From Flavobacteriales bacterium (lineage in GTDB: Bacteria; Bacteroidota; Bacteroidia; Flavobacteriales; BACL11): 16,444 nucleotides of DNA. This document shows positions 6,034-13,312 of this stretch, one piece after another. The stretch's first letter is position 1. Each line of letters begins with the position of its first letter. The DNA is taken from positions 1-16,444 of the forward strand of contig JABJNS010000186.1 of assembly GCA_018664745.1 (NCBI GenBank), in the 5' to 3' direction. The notes under the pieces were generated by a model, which was given only the letters and a program-made list of their open reading frames with translations, was not told the DNA's origin and did no database searches. Position numbers and translations under genes: made by a program.

Positions 6034-8025
6034 ATGAATGAAAAGGAAAGAATAGAATTCCTTAGGAAGGAGTTGGCTGATCACAATCATTCATATTATG
6101 TGTTGGACACTCCTTCAATTTCTGATTTTGAATTTGATAAATTATTGACTGAACTTCAAGGGTTAGAAAATAAAAATCCTGATTTGTTTGATGCAAATTC
6201 CCCAACACAAAGGGTAGGAGGTAATGTTTTGGAAGCATTTAAAACAGTTAAGCATAAATACAGAATGCTATCCTTAGGGAATACTTATTCAGCTGAGGAT
6301 TTACATGATTTTGATACAAGATTAAGAAAGCTTACAGATGATGATTTTGACTATGTATGTGAGTTAAAATATGATGGTGTTTCTATTAGTTTGACTTATG
6401 AAAATGGAGAGTTAAAACAAGCATTAACAAGAGGTGATGGGACCCAGGGAGATGATGTTACTGAAAATGTAAAAACCATAAAAAGCATACCTCTCAAGTT
6501 AAAAGGAAATTATCCTGATAGATTTGAAATTAGAGGAGAGATTTTCTTGCCGATTGCTGGATTAGAAAATATGAATGAAGTAAGGATTGAACAAGGATTA
6601 GAACCTTACGCAAATCCTAGAAATACGGCTTCTGGAAGTTTGAAGTTGTTGGACACAAAGGAAGTTGCTAATCGTCCTTTAGATTGTTATTTGTATTATC
6701 TATTAGGTGATAATTTACCAAGCAATAATCATTATAATAACTTGCAAAAAGCAAAGGAGTGGGGTTTTAAGATTCCATCAGAAATAGAAAAATATAGTAC
6801 TATTGATGATGTGTTGAGATTTATCAATAGTTGGGATGAAAAACGCCATGATTTACCCTATGAAATTGATGGAATTGTAATTAAAATAAATAATATTGAC
6901 TTACAAGAGGAAATGGGTTTTACCGCAAAATCACCAAGGTGGGCAATTTCTTATAAATTTAAGGCTGAACAAGTTTCAACAACCCTAAATGAAATTACTT
7001 ATCAAGTCGGCCGTACAGGAGCAATTACTCCTGTTGCTAACTTAGCGCCTGTACAATTGGCAGGTACAACTGTAAAACGGGCTTCCTTGCATAATGCCGA
7101 TCAAATTGCAAAGCTAGATATTCGTGAAGGCGATAAAGTTTTTGTAGAAAAAGGAGGAGAGATAATCCCAAAAGTAGTTGGTGTGGAATTAAAGGATAGA
7201 GATTTGTTCTCTCAGCCAACTGCATATATTTCTAAATGCCCTTCTTGTACTACTGATTTGGTTCGCAAAGAAGGAGATGCAAAGCATTATTGCCCAAATA
7301 ATGAAAGTTGCCCTCCACAGATAAAAGGTAAGTTTGAGCATTTTATTAGTCGTAAAGCTATGAATATTGATGGGCTTGGTGGGGAAACGATAGAGCTATT
7401 AATTCAAGAGGGGTTAATTTCAGAGATTTCTGATTTGTATCTTTTGAAAAAAGAAGATGTATTGCCTTTAGATAGAATTGCGGAAAAATCGGCAGATAAT
7501 CTTTTGCTAGGAATAGAAGCTTCAAAAAAGATTCCTTTTGAAAGAGTATTGTTTGGGCTTGGAATAAGGTATGTTGGAGAAACTGTAGCTAAAATATTAG
7601 CAAAGCATTTTAAAACGATTGATACACTATTCACTGCAGATATAGAAACCTTAGTTGCAGTAGACGAAATAGGAGATAAGATTGCTGAAAGTGTCGTTTT
7701 ATATTTTTCAAAACAAAAAAATATTGACCTAGTAGCTGCTCTTAAAAATTCAGAATTACAATTTGTATCTGCAATTGAAGACACCATAAAATCAGAACAT
7801 TTAAAAGGAATGAAAATTGTTGTTTCAGGAGTGTTTGAAAAATATAGTAGGGCTGATCTTAAGAAAATGATAGAAGAACATGGCGGTAAAAATGTAGGTT
7901 CTATTTCAAAAAGCACTACTTTTGTTTTAGCTGGAGAAAATATGGGTCCTAGTAAAAAAGAGAAAGCAGAATCTCTAGGGATTCCCCTAGTAAATGAAAA
8001 TAAATTTTTAGCAAAAATTAGTTAA
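6034..8025 (+). CDS. ligA: NAD+-dependent DNA ligase LigA
   Basis: LigA seals nicks during replication and repair using NAD+. All domains are present in 663 residues, the usual length: the Ia domain with HSYYVLDTPSISDFEFD (19-35) for NMN binding; adenylation domain with the nucleotidyl-accepting lysine K112 in ELKYDGVS, EIRGEIFLP (165-173), NPRNTASGSLKLLD (194-207), YEIDGIVIKI and SPRWAISYKFKAE; OB fold with YQVGRTGAITPVA (323-335); a four-cysteine zinc finger (C402, C405, C420, C426); helix-hairpin-helix repeats (about 430-590); and a BRCT domain (about 592-663) starting at LKGMKIVVSGVF. The ATG directly abuts the preceding stop, and the final TAA overlaps the next ATG by one base. No defect is seen. 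Confidence 0.97.
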   Translation: MNEKERIEFLRKELADHNHSYYVLDTPSISDFEFDKLLTELQGLENKNPDLFDANSPTQRVGGNVLEAFKTVKHKYRMLSLGNTYSAEDLHDFDTRLRKLTDDDFDYVCELKYDGVSISLTYENGELKQALTRGDGTQGDDVTENVKTIKSIPLKLKGNYPDRFEIRGEIFLPIAGLENMNEVRIEQGLEPYANPRNTASGSLKLLDTKEVANRPLDCYLYYLLGDNLPSNNHYNNLQKAKEWGFKIPSEIEKYSTIDDVLRFINSWDEKRHDLPYEIDGIVIKINNIDLQEEMGFTAKSPRWAISYKFKAEQVSTTLNEITYQVGRTGAITPVANLAPVQLAGTTVKRASLHNADQIAKLDIREGDKVFVEKGGEIIPKVVGVELKDRDLFSQPTAYISKCPSCTTDLVRKEGDAKHYCPNNESCPPQIKGKFEHFISRKAMNIDGLGGETIELLIQEGLISEISDLYLLKKEDVLPLDRIAEKSADNLLLGIEASKKIPFERVLFGLGIRYVGETVAKILAKHFKTIDTLFTADIETLVAVDEIGDKIAESVVLYFSKQKNIDLVAALKNSELQFVSAIEDTIKSEHLKGMKIVVSGVFEKYSRADLKKMIEEHGGKNVGSISKSTTFVLAGENMGPSKKEKAESLGIPLVNENKFLAKIS

Positions 8026-8567
8026 TGCAATTTATAGAAAATACAAAGCAAAAAATTGGGCAATGGGTTTTTCAGAGAGATTTGAAAACAAATAAACGCT
8101 TAAAAGAAGTTTGTAATTTGGAGGCTGCAAAGTCAGTAGGGATATTGTATGATGCTACTTCAGAAGCACAAATTAAGCAAGTGAAACCTTTTGTGGATTA
8201 CTTTTTCAATTTGAAGAAGGATGTAAAGGCTTTAGGGTTTGTAAACTCAAAGCAATTATCATTTCATCATACACCAAAATTGCAGTATGATTTCTTTTGT
8301 CAAAAAGACCTTAACTGGTATTATAAGCCACAGAATTATATCATTGATAATTTTGTGAAAAAGGAGTATGATATTTTGATAAATTTATGTGATAGTAGTT
8401 GTATCCCTATCAAATATTTAGTAGCAAGTTCTATCGCACATTTTAAGATTGGGCAACATGAGGAAGGTTATGAAATTTATGATTTAATGATTGCCCTGAA
8501 AGAAGATAAAAGCATGGAAAAACTCATGCACGAAATAAAGCATTACATCAACTTAATAAATAAGTAA
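8025..8567 (+). CDS. DUF6913 family protein
   Basis: A 180-residue soluble protein without signal peptide, membrane helix or known catalytic motif. The N-terminus is basic and helical (KQKIGQWVFQRDLKTNKRLKE); the middle holds alternating strands and helices (SVGILYDATSE, KALGFVNSKQL, YDILINLCDSSCIPIKYLVASS), suggesting a small alpha/beta fold. I recognise it as the DUF6913 protein that lies between ligA and dapA in many flavobacteria. The ATG overlaps the ligA stop (TAATG), and dapA starts two bases after its stop, so expression is linked to both. Two cysteines (in NLCDSSC, about residues 121 and 125) are close together, but I cannot say they bind metal. Function unknown; the family call relies on memory of gene order and sequence style. 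Confidence 0.75.
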   Translation: MQFIENTKQKIGQWVFQRDLKTNKRLKEVCNLEAAKSVGILYDATSEAQIKQVKPFVDYFFNLKKDVKALGFVNSKQLSFHHTPKLQYDFFCQKDLNWYYKPQNYIIDNFVKKEYDILINLCDSSCIPIKYLVASSIAHFKIGQHEEGYEIYDLMIALKEDKSMEKLMHEIKHYINLINK

Positions 8568-8568
8568 T

Positions 8569-9438
8569 ATGGATAAAATTAAAGGAACTGGAGTGGCACT
8601 TATTACACCATTCAATGAGGATTTTAGTGTTGATTATATTGGACTTGAAAAGTTAGTCAATCATCAGGTTGATGGAGGAATTGATTATTTAGTATTGATG
8701 GGAACCACTGGTGAAAGTGCAGTTTTGTCAAAAACTGAAAAGCAAGAAGTAATTGCGTTTTGCAAAAAAATAAATGCAGGAAGATTGCCTATAGTGTTAG
8801 GGATTGGAGGAAATAATACATTGGCTTTAGTTGAGGAAATGAAAAATACGGATTTTGCAGGTGTTGATGCTGTGCTTTCAGTTTCTCCAGCTTATAACAA
8901 ACCTACACAGGAAGGTATTTACCAGCATTATAAAATGATAGCTGAAGCATGTCCTTTGCCAATTATCTTGTATAATGTTCCTGGGCGTACAGCTTCAAAT
9001 ATGGCTGCTGATACTACTATGCGTTTGGCAAATGATTTTGAAAATATAGTGGCGGTAAAAGAGGCTTCTGGTAATATGGATCAAATCATGAATATTATTA
9101 AAAATAAACCTTCTGATTTTGTGGTGCTTTCAGGTGATGATGGACTTACATTGCCTATGATTCACATGGGTGCAGAGGGAGTGATTTCAGTAATTGGTCA
9201 GTCGCACCCAAAACAATATTCCGATATGGTTTCTTTTGGAATGTCAGGGAATAAGAAAATTGCAAATCAATTGCATTATAGTCTTTATGATTATTATGGG
9301 CCACTTTATGCTGAGGGAAATCCTACTGGAGTAAAAGCGTGTTTGGAATTGTTGGGAATTTGTAAGTCGGTTGTTCGCCCTCCATTAGTTGGAGCAAGTG
9401 ATGCAATAAAAAATAAACTCAAGAGTTTGATGAAGTAA
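8569..9438 (+). CDS. dapA: 4-hydroxy-tetrahydrodipicolinate synthase DapA
   Basis: DapA condenses pyruvate with aspartate semialdehyde, the first committed step to diaminopimelate and lysine, supplying peptidoglycan. The 289-residue TIM barrel shows all key residues: T46-T47 in MGTTGES, Y135 in LYNVPGRT with R140, and the Schiff-base lysine K164 in AVKEASGNMDQI. Other family landmarks are SPAYNKPTQEG (106-116) and LSGDDGLTLPMI (187-198). Length is normal and there is no signal peptide, so it is cytoplasmic. It starts two bases after the DUF6913 stop and its TAA overlaps the next ATG by one base. I see no attenuator or lysine riboswitch before it, so transcription presumably comes from further upstream. 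Confidence 0.96.
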   Translation: MDKIKGTGVALITPFNEDFSVDYIGLEKLVNHQVDGGIDYLVLMGTTGESAVLSKTEKQEVIAFCKKINAGRLPIVLGIGGNNTLALVEEMKNTDFAGVDAVLSVSPAYNKPTQEGIYQHYKMIAEACPLPIILYNVPGRTASNMAADTTMRLANDFENIVAVKEASGNMDQIMNIIKNKPSDFVVLSGDDGLTLPMIHMGAEGVISVIGQSHPKQYSDMVSFGMSGNKKIANQLHYSLYDYYGPLYAEGNPTGVKACLELLGICKSVVRPPLVGASDAIKNKLKSLMK

Positions 9439-9971
9439 TGAAAAATATAATTCTAATAATTATGGCACTATTTACCTTTACTACTTGTAATGCTCAAGAA
9501 TCAATTTATGATGTAGCTATTAATGACATTAGCGGTAATCCTATCGATTTAAGCGCCTTTAAAGGCAAGCATATCTTGTTTGTTAATGTGGCTTCAGAAT
9601 GTGGTTTCACTCCACAATATGCTGGTTTAGAAGAGTTGCATCAGCAATTTAAAGAGGGTTTAGTTGTCATTGGTTTACCTTGTAATCAGTTTGGGGAACA
9701 AGAGAAAGGAACTGAAAAAGAGATTCAGCAGTTTTGCACTAATAACTTTGGTGTTAGTTTTTTACTAACCGAAAAAATTGAGGTGAAAGGAAAGAGGAAG
9801 CATCCACTTTATAGCTGGTTAACGGATAAGAAGATAAACGGAAAATCCAGTTCTTCAGTAAAGTGGAACTTCCAAAAATATGTAGTTGATGGTGAGGGAG
9901 AGTTTGTGAACTACTTTTACTCAACAACAAAACCAATGAGCCCAAAAATCACTTCAATATTAAAGCAATAA
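9438..9971 (+). CDS. Glutathione peroxidase-family thiol peroxidase, exported
   Basis: The 177-residue protein has an N-terminal export signal (MKNIILIIMALFTFTTCNAQ) followed by a complete GPx domain of about 155 residues. The catalytic cysteine is C55 in VASECGFTPQY, with the conserved LPCNQFGEQE (80-89) and VKWNFQKY (141-148) that complete the Cys-Gln-Trp-Asn site. It is a cysteine rather than selenocysteine enzyme, probably thioredoxin-dependent and reducing H2O2 or lipid peroxides in the envelope. Cys17 could be a lipidation site (FTTC, a poor lipobox), or cleavage could follow NAQ at residue 20. The gene overlaps the dapA stop by one base, and an 82-base gap with a promoter box follows. 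It is probably the last gene of the ligA-dapA unit. Confidence 0.9.
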   Translation: MKNIILIIMALFTFTTCNAQESIYDVAINDISGNPIDLSAFKGKHILFVNVASECGFTPQYAGLEELHQQFKEGLVVIGLPCNQFGEQEKGTEKEIQQFCTNNFGVSFLLTEKIEVKGKRKHPLYSWLTDKKINGKSSSSVKWNFQKYVVDGEGEFVNYFYSTTKPMSPKITSILKQ

Positions 9972-10032
9972 ATTCAAATTATTGCAGTTTACTAGATATA
10001 AAAATAATTTAGGAATATCCAATTATACCATT

Positions 10033-10040
10033 TATCTTTG
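10033..10040 (+). promoter_or_regulatory. -7 promoter box of the bamD operon
   Basis: TATCTTTG matches TAnnTTTG and lies 13 bases before the ATG at 10054, in the 82-base gap after the peroxidase gene. No -33 TTG is seen at normal spacing. It would drive bamD, rpoZ, coaBC, DUF4835 and recN. I see no terminator hairpin in the gap. Confidence 0.5.
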
Positions 10041-10053
10041 CACCATTAAAATT

Positions 10054-10866
10054 ATGATGAGAAAAATAACAACTATACTATTACTTGCCTTAGTGCTTAA
10101 TTCCTGTGGAGAATATCAGAAAGTACTAAAGAGTGATGATTATAACTATAAGTACACAAAAGCAGTTGCATATTATGAAGCAGAAGATTTTAATAGAGCA
10201 ATGCCTTTGTTTAATGAATTATCTACAGTGCTTAGAGGTACTTCAAAAATGCAAGAGGTAAGTTATTATTTTGCATATTGTCATTATTCTGCTAGTGATA
10301 ATTTAATGGCGGCTTATTTATTTAAGAATTATACTCAAAATTACCCAAACAGCAAGCACACTGAAGAATGTGCTTATATGGCTGCTTATTGTTATTATTT
10401 GGAAGCCCCTAATTTTTCGCTTGATGCAACTAATAATTATAAGGCAATAAAGGAATTGCAAGCTTTTGTCAATAAATATCCTGCTAGTAAAAGAGTAGAA
10501 GAGTGTAATACTTTATTAGATGAGTTGAGAGGGATTTTATCTAAAAAGGCATTTGAAAATGCAAAACAATATTTTACTACTGAAAATTACAAATCAGCAA
10601 TTATTGCATTGGACAATGTATTGATTGATTTTCCATCTTATACAAATAGGGAAGAAGTACATTACTTAATTGTAAAATCTTCTTATTTATTAGCAATTAA
10701 TAGTATCAGTACTATGGTTGAGGATAGGTTAAAATCAACTTTAGATGCTTACGAGCAATTTAAACACAACTACCCTGAAAGTAATTATATTAAGGGGTTA
10801 GAAAACACATACAATAAAACAAATCAAACTTTAACTGAATTAAAAGAAAACAAAGATGAAATTTAA
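10054..10866 (+). CDS. bamD: Outer membrane protein assembly factor BamD
   Basis: BamD is the essential lipoprotein partner of BamA in folding beta-barrel proteins into the outer membrane, working from the periplasmic face. From ATG 10054 the protein is 270 residues with lipoprotein signal MMRKITTILLLALVLNSC and lipidated Cys18. No acidic surface-export motif follows the Cys (GEYQK), consistent with a periplasm-facing anchor. The mature part is helical with TPR-type repeats, for example AVAYYEAEDFNRAMPLFNEL, YYFAYCHYSASDNLMAAYLF and YKAIKELQAFVNKYPAS, matching BamD/YfiO. A longer frame from TTG 9982 includes the promoter box and destroys the signal peptide; a second ATG at 10057 is an equally possible start. 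Its end overlaps rpoZ by 11 bases. Confidence 0.92.
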   Translation: MMRKITTILLLALVLNSCGEYQKVLKSDDYNYKYTKAVAYYEAEDFNRAMPLFNELSTVLRGTSKMQEVSYYFAYCHYSASDNLMAAYLFKNYTQNYPNSKHTEECAYMAAYCYYLEAPNFSLDATNNYKAIKELQAFVNKYPASKRVEECNTLLDELRGILSKKAFENAKQYFTTENYKSAIIALDNVLIDFPSYTNREEVHYLIVKSSYLLAINSISTMVEDRLKSTLDAYEQFKHNYPESNYIKGLENTYNKTNQTLTELKENKDEI

Positions 10867-11212
10867 GAACACAGGTGCACAGAAATCTACTATTACTAGG
10901 GATGTAAATGATTTTGTAGCAAAAACAGATAACATTTTTAAGGCTGTATCAGTAATGGCTAAAAGGTCAGCACAAGTAAATGAAAAGATGAAAGAAGAGT
11001 TAATGTCAAAATTAGAAGAGTTTGCATTAACACAAGAACAGTTAGATGAGGTTTTTGAAAATCAAGAGCAAATTGCTGTATCAAAATTTTATGAAAGCTT
11101 ACCAAAACCTTGGGCAATAGCTATGAAGGAATTGTTGAATGATGAAATCTATATGCGTGATGCTGATACTGAGGTAGAAGAAGATGCAGAGGATTCAAAT
11201 AAAGATGCTTAA
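10856..11212 (+). CDS. rpoZ: DNA-directed RNA polymerase omega subunit, Bacteroidota type
   Basis: Omega helps assemble and stabilise RNA polymerase by clamping beta-prime. The 118-residue protein contains the Bacteroidota version of the core: TDNIFKAVSVMAKRSAQVN (24-42), followed by a helix (MKEELMSKLEEFALTQEQLDEVFE) and the signature QIAVSKFYESLPKPWAIAMKELL (71-93). It ends in a strongly acidic tail (EVEEDAEDSNKDA). The gene starts inside the end of bamD (11-base overlap) and its own end overlaps coaBC by eight bases, so translation of the three is probably coupled. Placement next to coaBC resembles the rpoZ-coaBC linkage seen in other phyla. Confidence 0.93.
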   Translation: MKFKNTGAQKSTITRDVNDFVAKTDNIFKAVSVMAKRSAQVNEKMKEELMSKLEEFALTQEQLDEVFENQEQIAVSKFYESLPKPWAIAMKELLNDEIYMRDADTEVEEDAEDSNKDA

Positions 11213-12401
11213 AGGAAAAAAAGTATTATTGGGTATAACTGCTAGTATTGCTGCATACAAATCAGCTGAACTAGTACGCCTATTTAAAAAAGCAGGAGCT
11301 TCAGTTAGAGTAATTCAAACTGAGGCTTCTTTGGATTTTGTAGCTTCCTTAACTTTGGCTACTTTATCCGAAAACCCTGTATTGACCAAAATGGTTGATG
11401 CTGATAGTGGTGAATGGAGTAATCATGTTGAATTGGGTTTGTGGGCTGATATGATGGTAATAGCCCCATTAACGGCTAATACTATGGCAAAAATGAAATC
11501 AGGGGAATGTGATAACCTGCTTTTAGCAACTTATTTATCAGCCAAATGTCCTGTTTATTTTGCTCCTGCAATGGATTTGGATATGTACAAGCATCCCTCT
11601 ACTAAAGCAAATATCACTACTTTGGAAGAATATGGAAACATTCTTATCCCTTCAGGATTTGGAGAATTAGCAAGTGGATTAGTAGGAGAGGGTAGAATGG
11701 CAGAGCCTGCCGAAATAATTGAATTAATTACTGCTGAACTAAATAAGGACTTGCCTTTAACTAATAAAAGAGTACTGATTACGGCTGGTCCAACACATGA
11801 GCCAATTGACCCTGTTCGTTTTATAGGAAACAGGTCGTCTGGTAAAATGGGGATTGCTCTTGCGCTTGAAGCTGCAAATCAAGGTGCAAAAGTGGATTTA
11901 GTTTTGGGCCCTACAAGTTTAGAATATAAACATGCTAATATCACTACCTATAAGATAGAAACTGCTGAGCAAATGTATAATCAGGTTGATGCTTTGTTTT
12001 CTGATTCAGATATTTCAATTTTTGCAGCTGCAGTAGCGGATTATTCTCCTGAGGTTGTAGCTGAAAATAAGATTAAAAAATCAGGTTTAGACTTAAGTAT
12101 TTCTTTATCAAAAACCACTGATATTTTAGCAGAAATGGGAGTTAGGAAAAAGGATAAACAATTTGTTGTGGGTTTTGCTTTGGAAACTGAAAATGAACTT
12201 GAAAATGCAAAATCAAAACTTAGTCGTAAAAAATTAGATATGATAGTGTTAAATTCTTTGAATAATAAAGGAGCTGGTTTTCAGCATAACACTAATAAAA
12301 TTACTATTATTGACAAAGCCAATAATATTACTGATTTTGAGTTAAAAGATAAGAATGAGGTGGCAAAAGATATTATTAATAAAATAATTAAATTAAGTTA
12401 A
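11205..12401 (+). CDS. coaBC: Bifunctional phosphopantothenoylcysteine decarboxylase/phosphopantothenate-cysteine ligase CoaBC
   Basis: CoaBC joins cysteine to 4'-phosphopantothenate (CoaB) and decarboxylates the product with FMN (CoaC) in coenzyme A synthesis. The 398-residue protein has the CoaC domain (about 1-180) with GITASIAAYK (10-19), catalytic H74 in SNHVELGLWAD and the substrate-binding loop APAMDLDMY (120-128). The CoaB domain (about 185-398) has TAGPTHEPID (193-202), the nucleotide-binding GNRSSGKMG (208-216) and AVADYSPE with the KIKK lysines. Two signature positions differ from E. coli: PAMN reads PAMD (D124), and the ACG of the active-site flap reads ASG (S157 replacing the cysteine). 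I chose ATG 11205, which starts at MLKGKKVLLGITAS as in relatives; ATG 11184 adds seven residues and overlaps rpoZ more. Confidence 0.95.
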   Translation: MLKGKKVLLGITASIAAYKSAELVRLFKKAGASVRVIQTEASLDFVASLTLATLSENPVLTKMVDADSGEWSNHVELGLWADMMVIAPLTANTMAKMKSGECDNLLLATYLSAKCPVYFAPAMDLDMYKHPSTKANITTLEEYGNILIPSGFGELASGLVGEGRMAEPAEIIELITAELNKDLPLTNKRVLITAGPTHEPIDPVRFIGNRSSGKMGIALALEAANQGAKVDLVLGPTSLEYKHANITTYKIETAEQMYNQVDALFSDSDISIFAAAVADYSPEVVAENKIKKSGLDLSISLSKTTDILAEMGVRKKDKQFVVGFALETENELENAKSKLSRKKLDMIVLNSLNNKGAGFQHNTNKITIIDKANNITDFELKDKNEVAKDIINKIIKLS

Positions 12402-13312
12402 TGAAAAAACTGCTTGTATGTTTATTGTTAGTTGCTTCTATAGTAGATGTAGGTGCCCAAGAATTACTCTGCAATGTTAGGGTAAATTCTAGTCAAGTTC
12501 AAACTAGTGATAGAAAGGTTTTTCAAACCATGCAAACTGCTATTTATGAATTTATAAATAATAAGAAATGGACATCAGCTAATATTCAAAATGAAGAAAG
12601 AATTGAATGTACAATCATGATTAATATTAGTAAAAAAATATCTAATGATGAGTTTGAAGGTTCTATTCAAATCCAAAGTACTCGTCCTATTTACGGAACT
12701 TCATATAAATCTACTTTATTTAATTATCTAGATAATAACTTCAGGTTTAAATATTTAGAGTATCAATCATTAGAGTTTTCAGAAGCAACACACATGTCTA
12801 ATCTTACTTCAGTTTTAGCTTTTTATATAAACATTATTTTAGGATTAGATTTTGCAACTTTTTCTGAAGATGGAGCTTATGAATACTTTAATGTGGCTCA
12901 AAAAATTGTAAGTAATGCTCAAAATGCTAGAGAGACAGGTTGGAAGGCTTTTGAGAGTGATAAGAACAGATATTGGCTGGCGCATGATTTAATGGATCAA
13001 AGATATTCTGATTTTCATACTTGCATGTATCGTTACCATAGAATGGGAATGGATAAATTAGCAGAAGAGCCTGATGATGCTCGTTTTGAAATTACTGAAG
13101 CTTTAGAAAGTTTAAAAAGTATCTATCGTGAAAATACATCTGCATTTATTTTAAAGTTATTTTTTGATGCAAAATCAGATGAAATTATAAAAATTTACTC
13201 TGAAGCATTCCCAAATGAGAAAGCGAGAATTTCAAAAACATTAATGGAAATTGATCCTTCTCACTCTTCAAAATATCAAGCAATTACTACATCATCAGAT
13301 TCAGGTAAATGA
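12401..13312 (+). CDS. DUF4835 family exported protein
   Basis: The 303-residue protein begins with a signal peptide (MKKLLVCLLLVASIVDVGAQ, cleavage likely after GAQ) and the characteristic start of the mature DUF4835 protein, ELLCNVRVNSSQVQTSDRKVF, followed by helix and strand pairs (AIYEFINNKKWT, RIECTIMINISKKI). A conserved-looking LAFYINIILGLDFATFS segment (138-154) precedes a helical half with QNARETGWKAFESDKNRYWL. There is no lipobox and no second membrane segment, so it is probably periplasmic or associated with the outer membrane. The family is uncharacterised and is found in this position, between coaBC and recN, across Bacteroidota. It overlaps the coaBC stop by one base and recN by four, so it is locked into the operon. 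Linkage to bamD hints at an envelope role, which is inference. Confidence 0.85.
   Translation: MKKLLVCLLLVASIVDVGAQELLCNVRVNSSQVQTSDRKVFQTMQTAIYEFINNKKWTSANIQNEERIECTIMINISKKISNDEFEGSIQIQSTRPIYGTSYKSTLFNYLDNNFRFKYLEYQSLEFSEATHMSNLTSVLAFYINIILGLDFATFSEDGAYEYFNVAQKIVSNAQNARETGWKAFESDKNRYWLAHDLMDQRYSDFHTCMYRYHRMGMDKLAEEPDDARFEITEALESLKSIYRENTSAFILKLFFDAKSDEIIKIYSEAFPNEKARISKTLMEIDPSHSSKYQAITTSSDSGK

Noticed and set aside
7404..7916. Long open frame on the - strand opposite ligA
   Set aside because: It is the antisense shadow of the ligA HhH/BRCT coding region, with no recognisable protein features.
9982..10053. N-terminal extension of bamD from TTG 9982
   Set aside because: It runs through the TAnnTTTG box and puts 24 polar residues before an ideal lipoprotein signal peptide.
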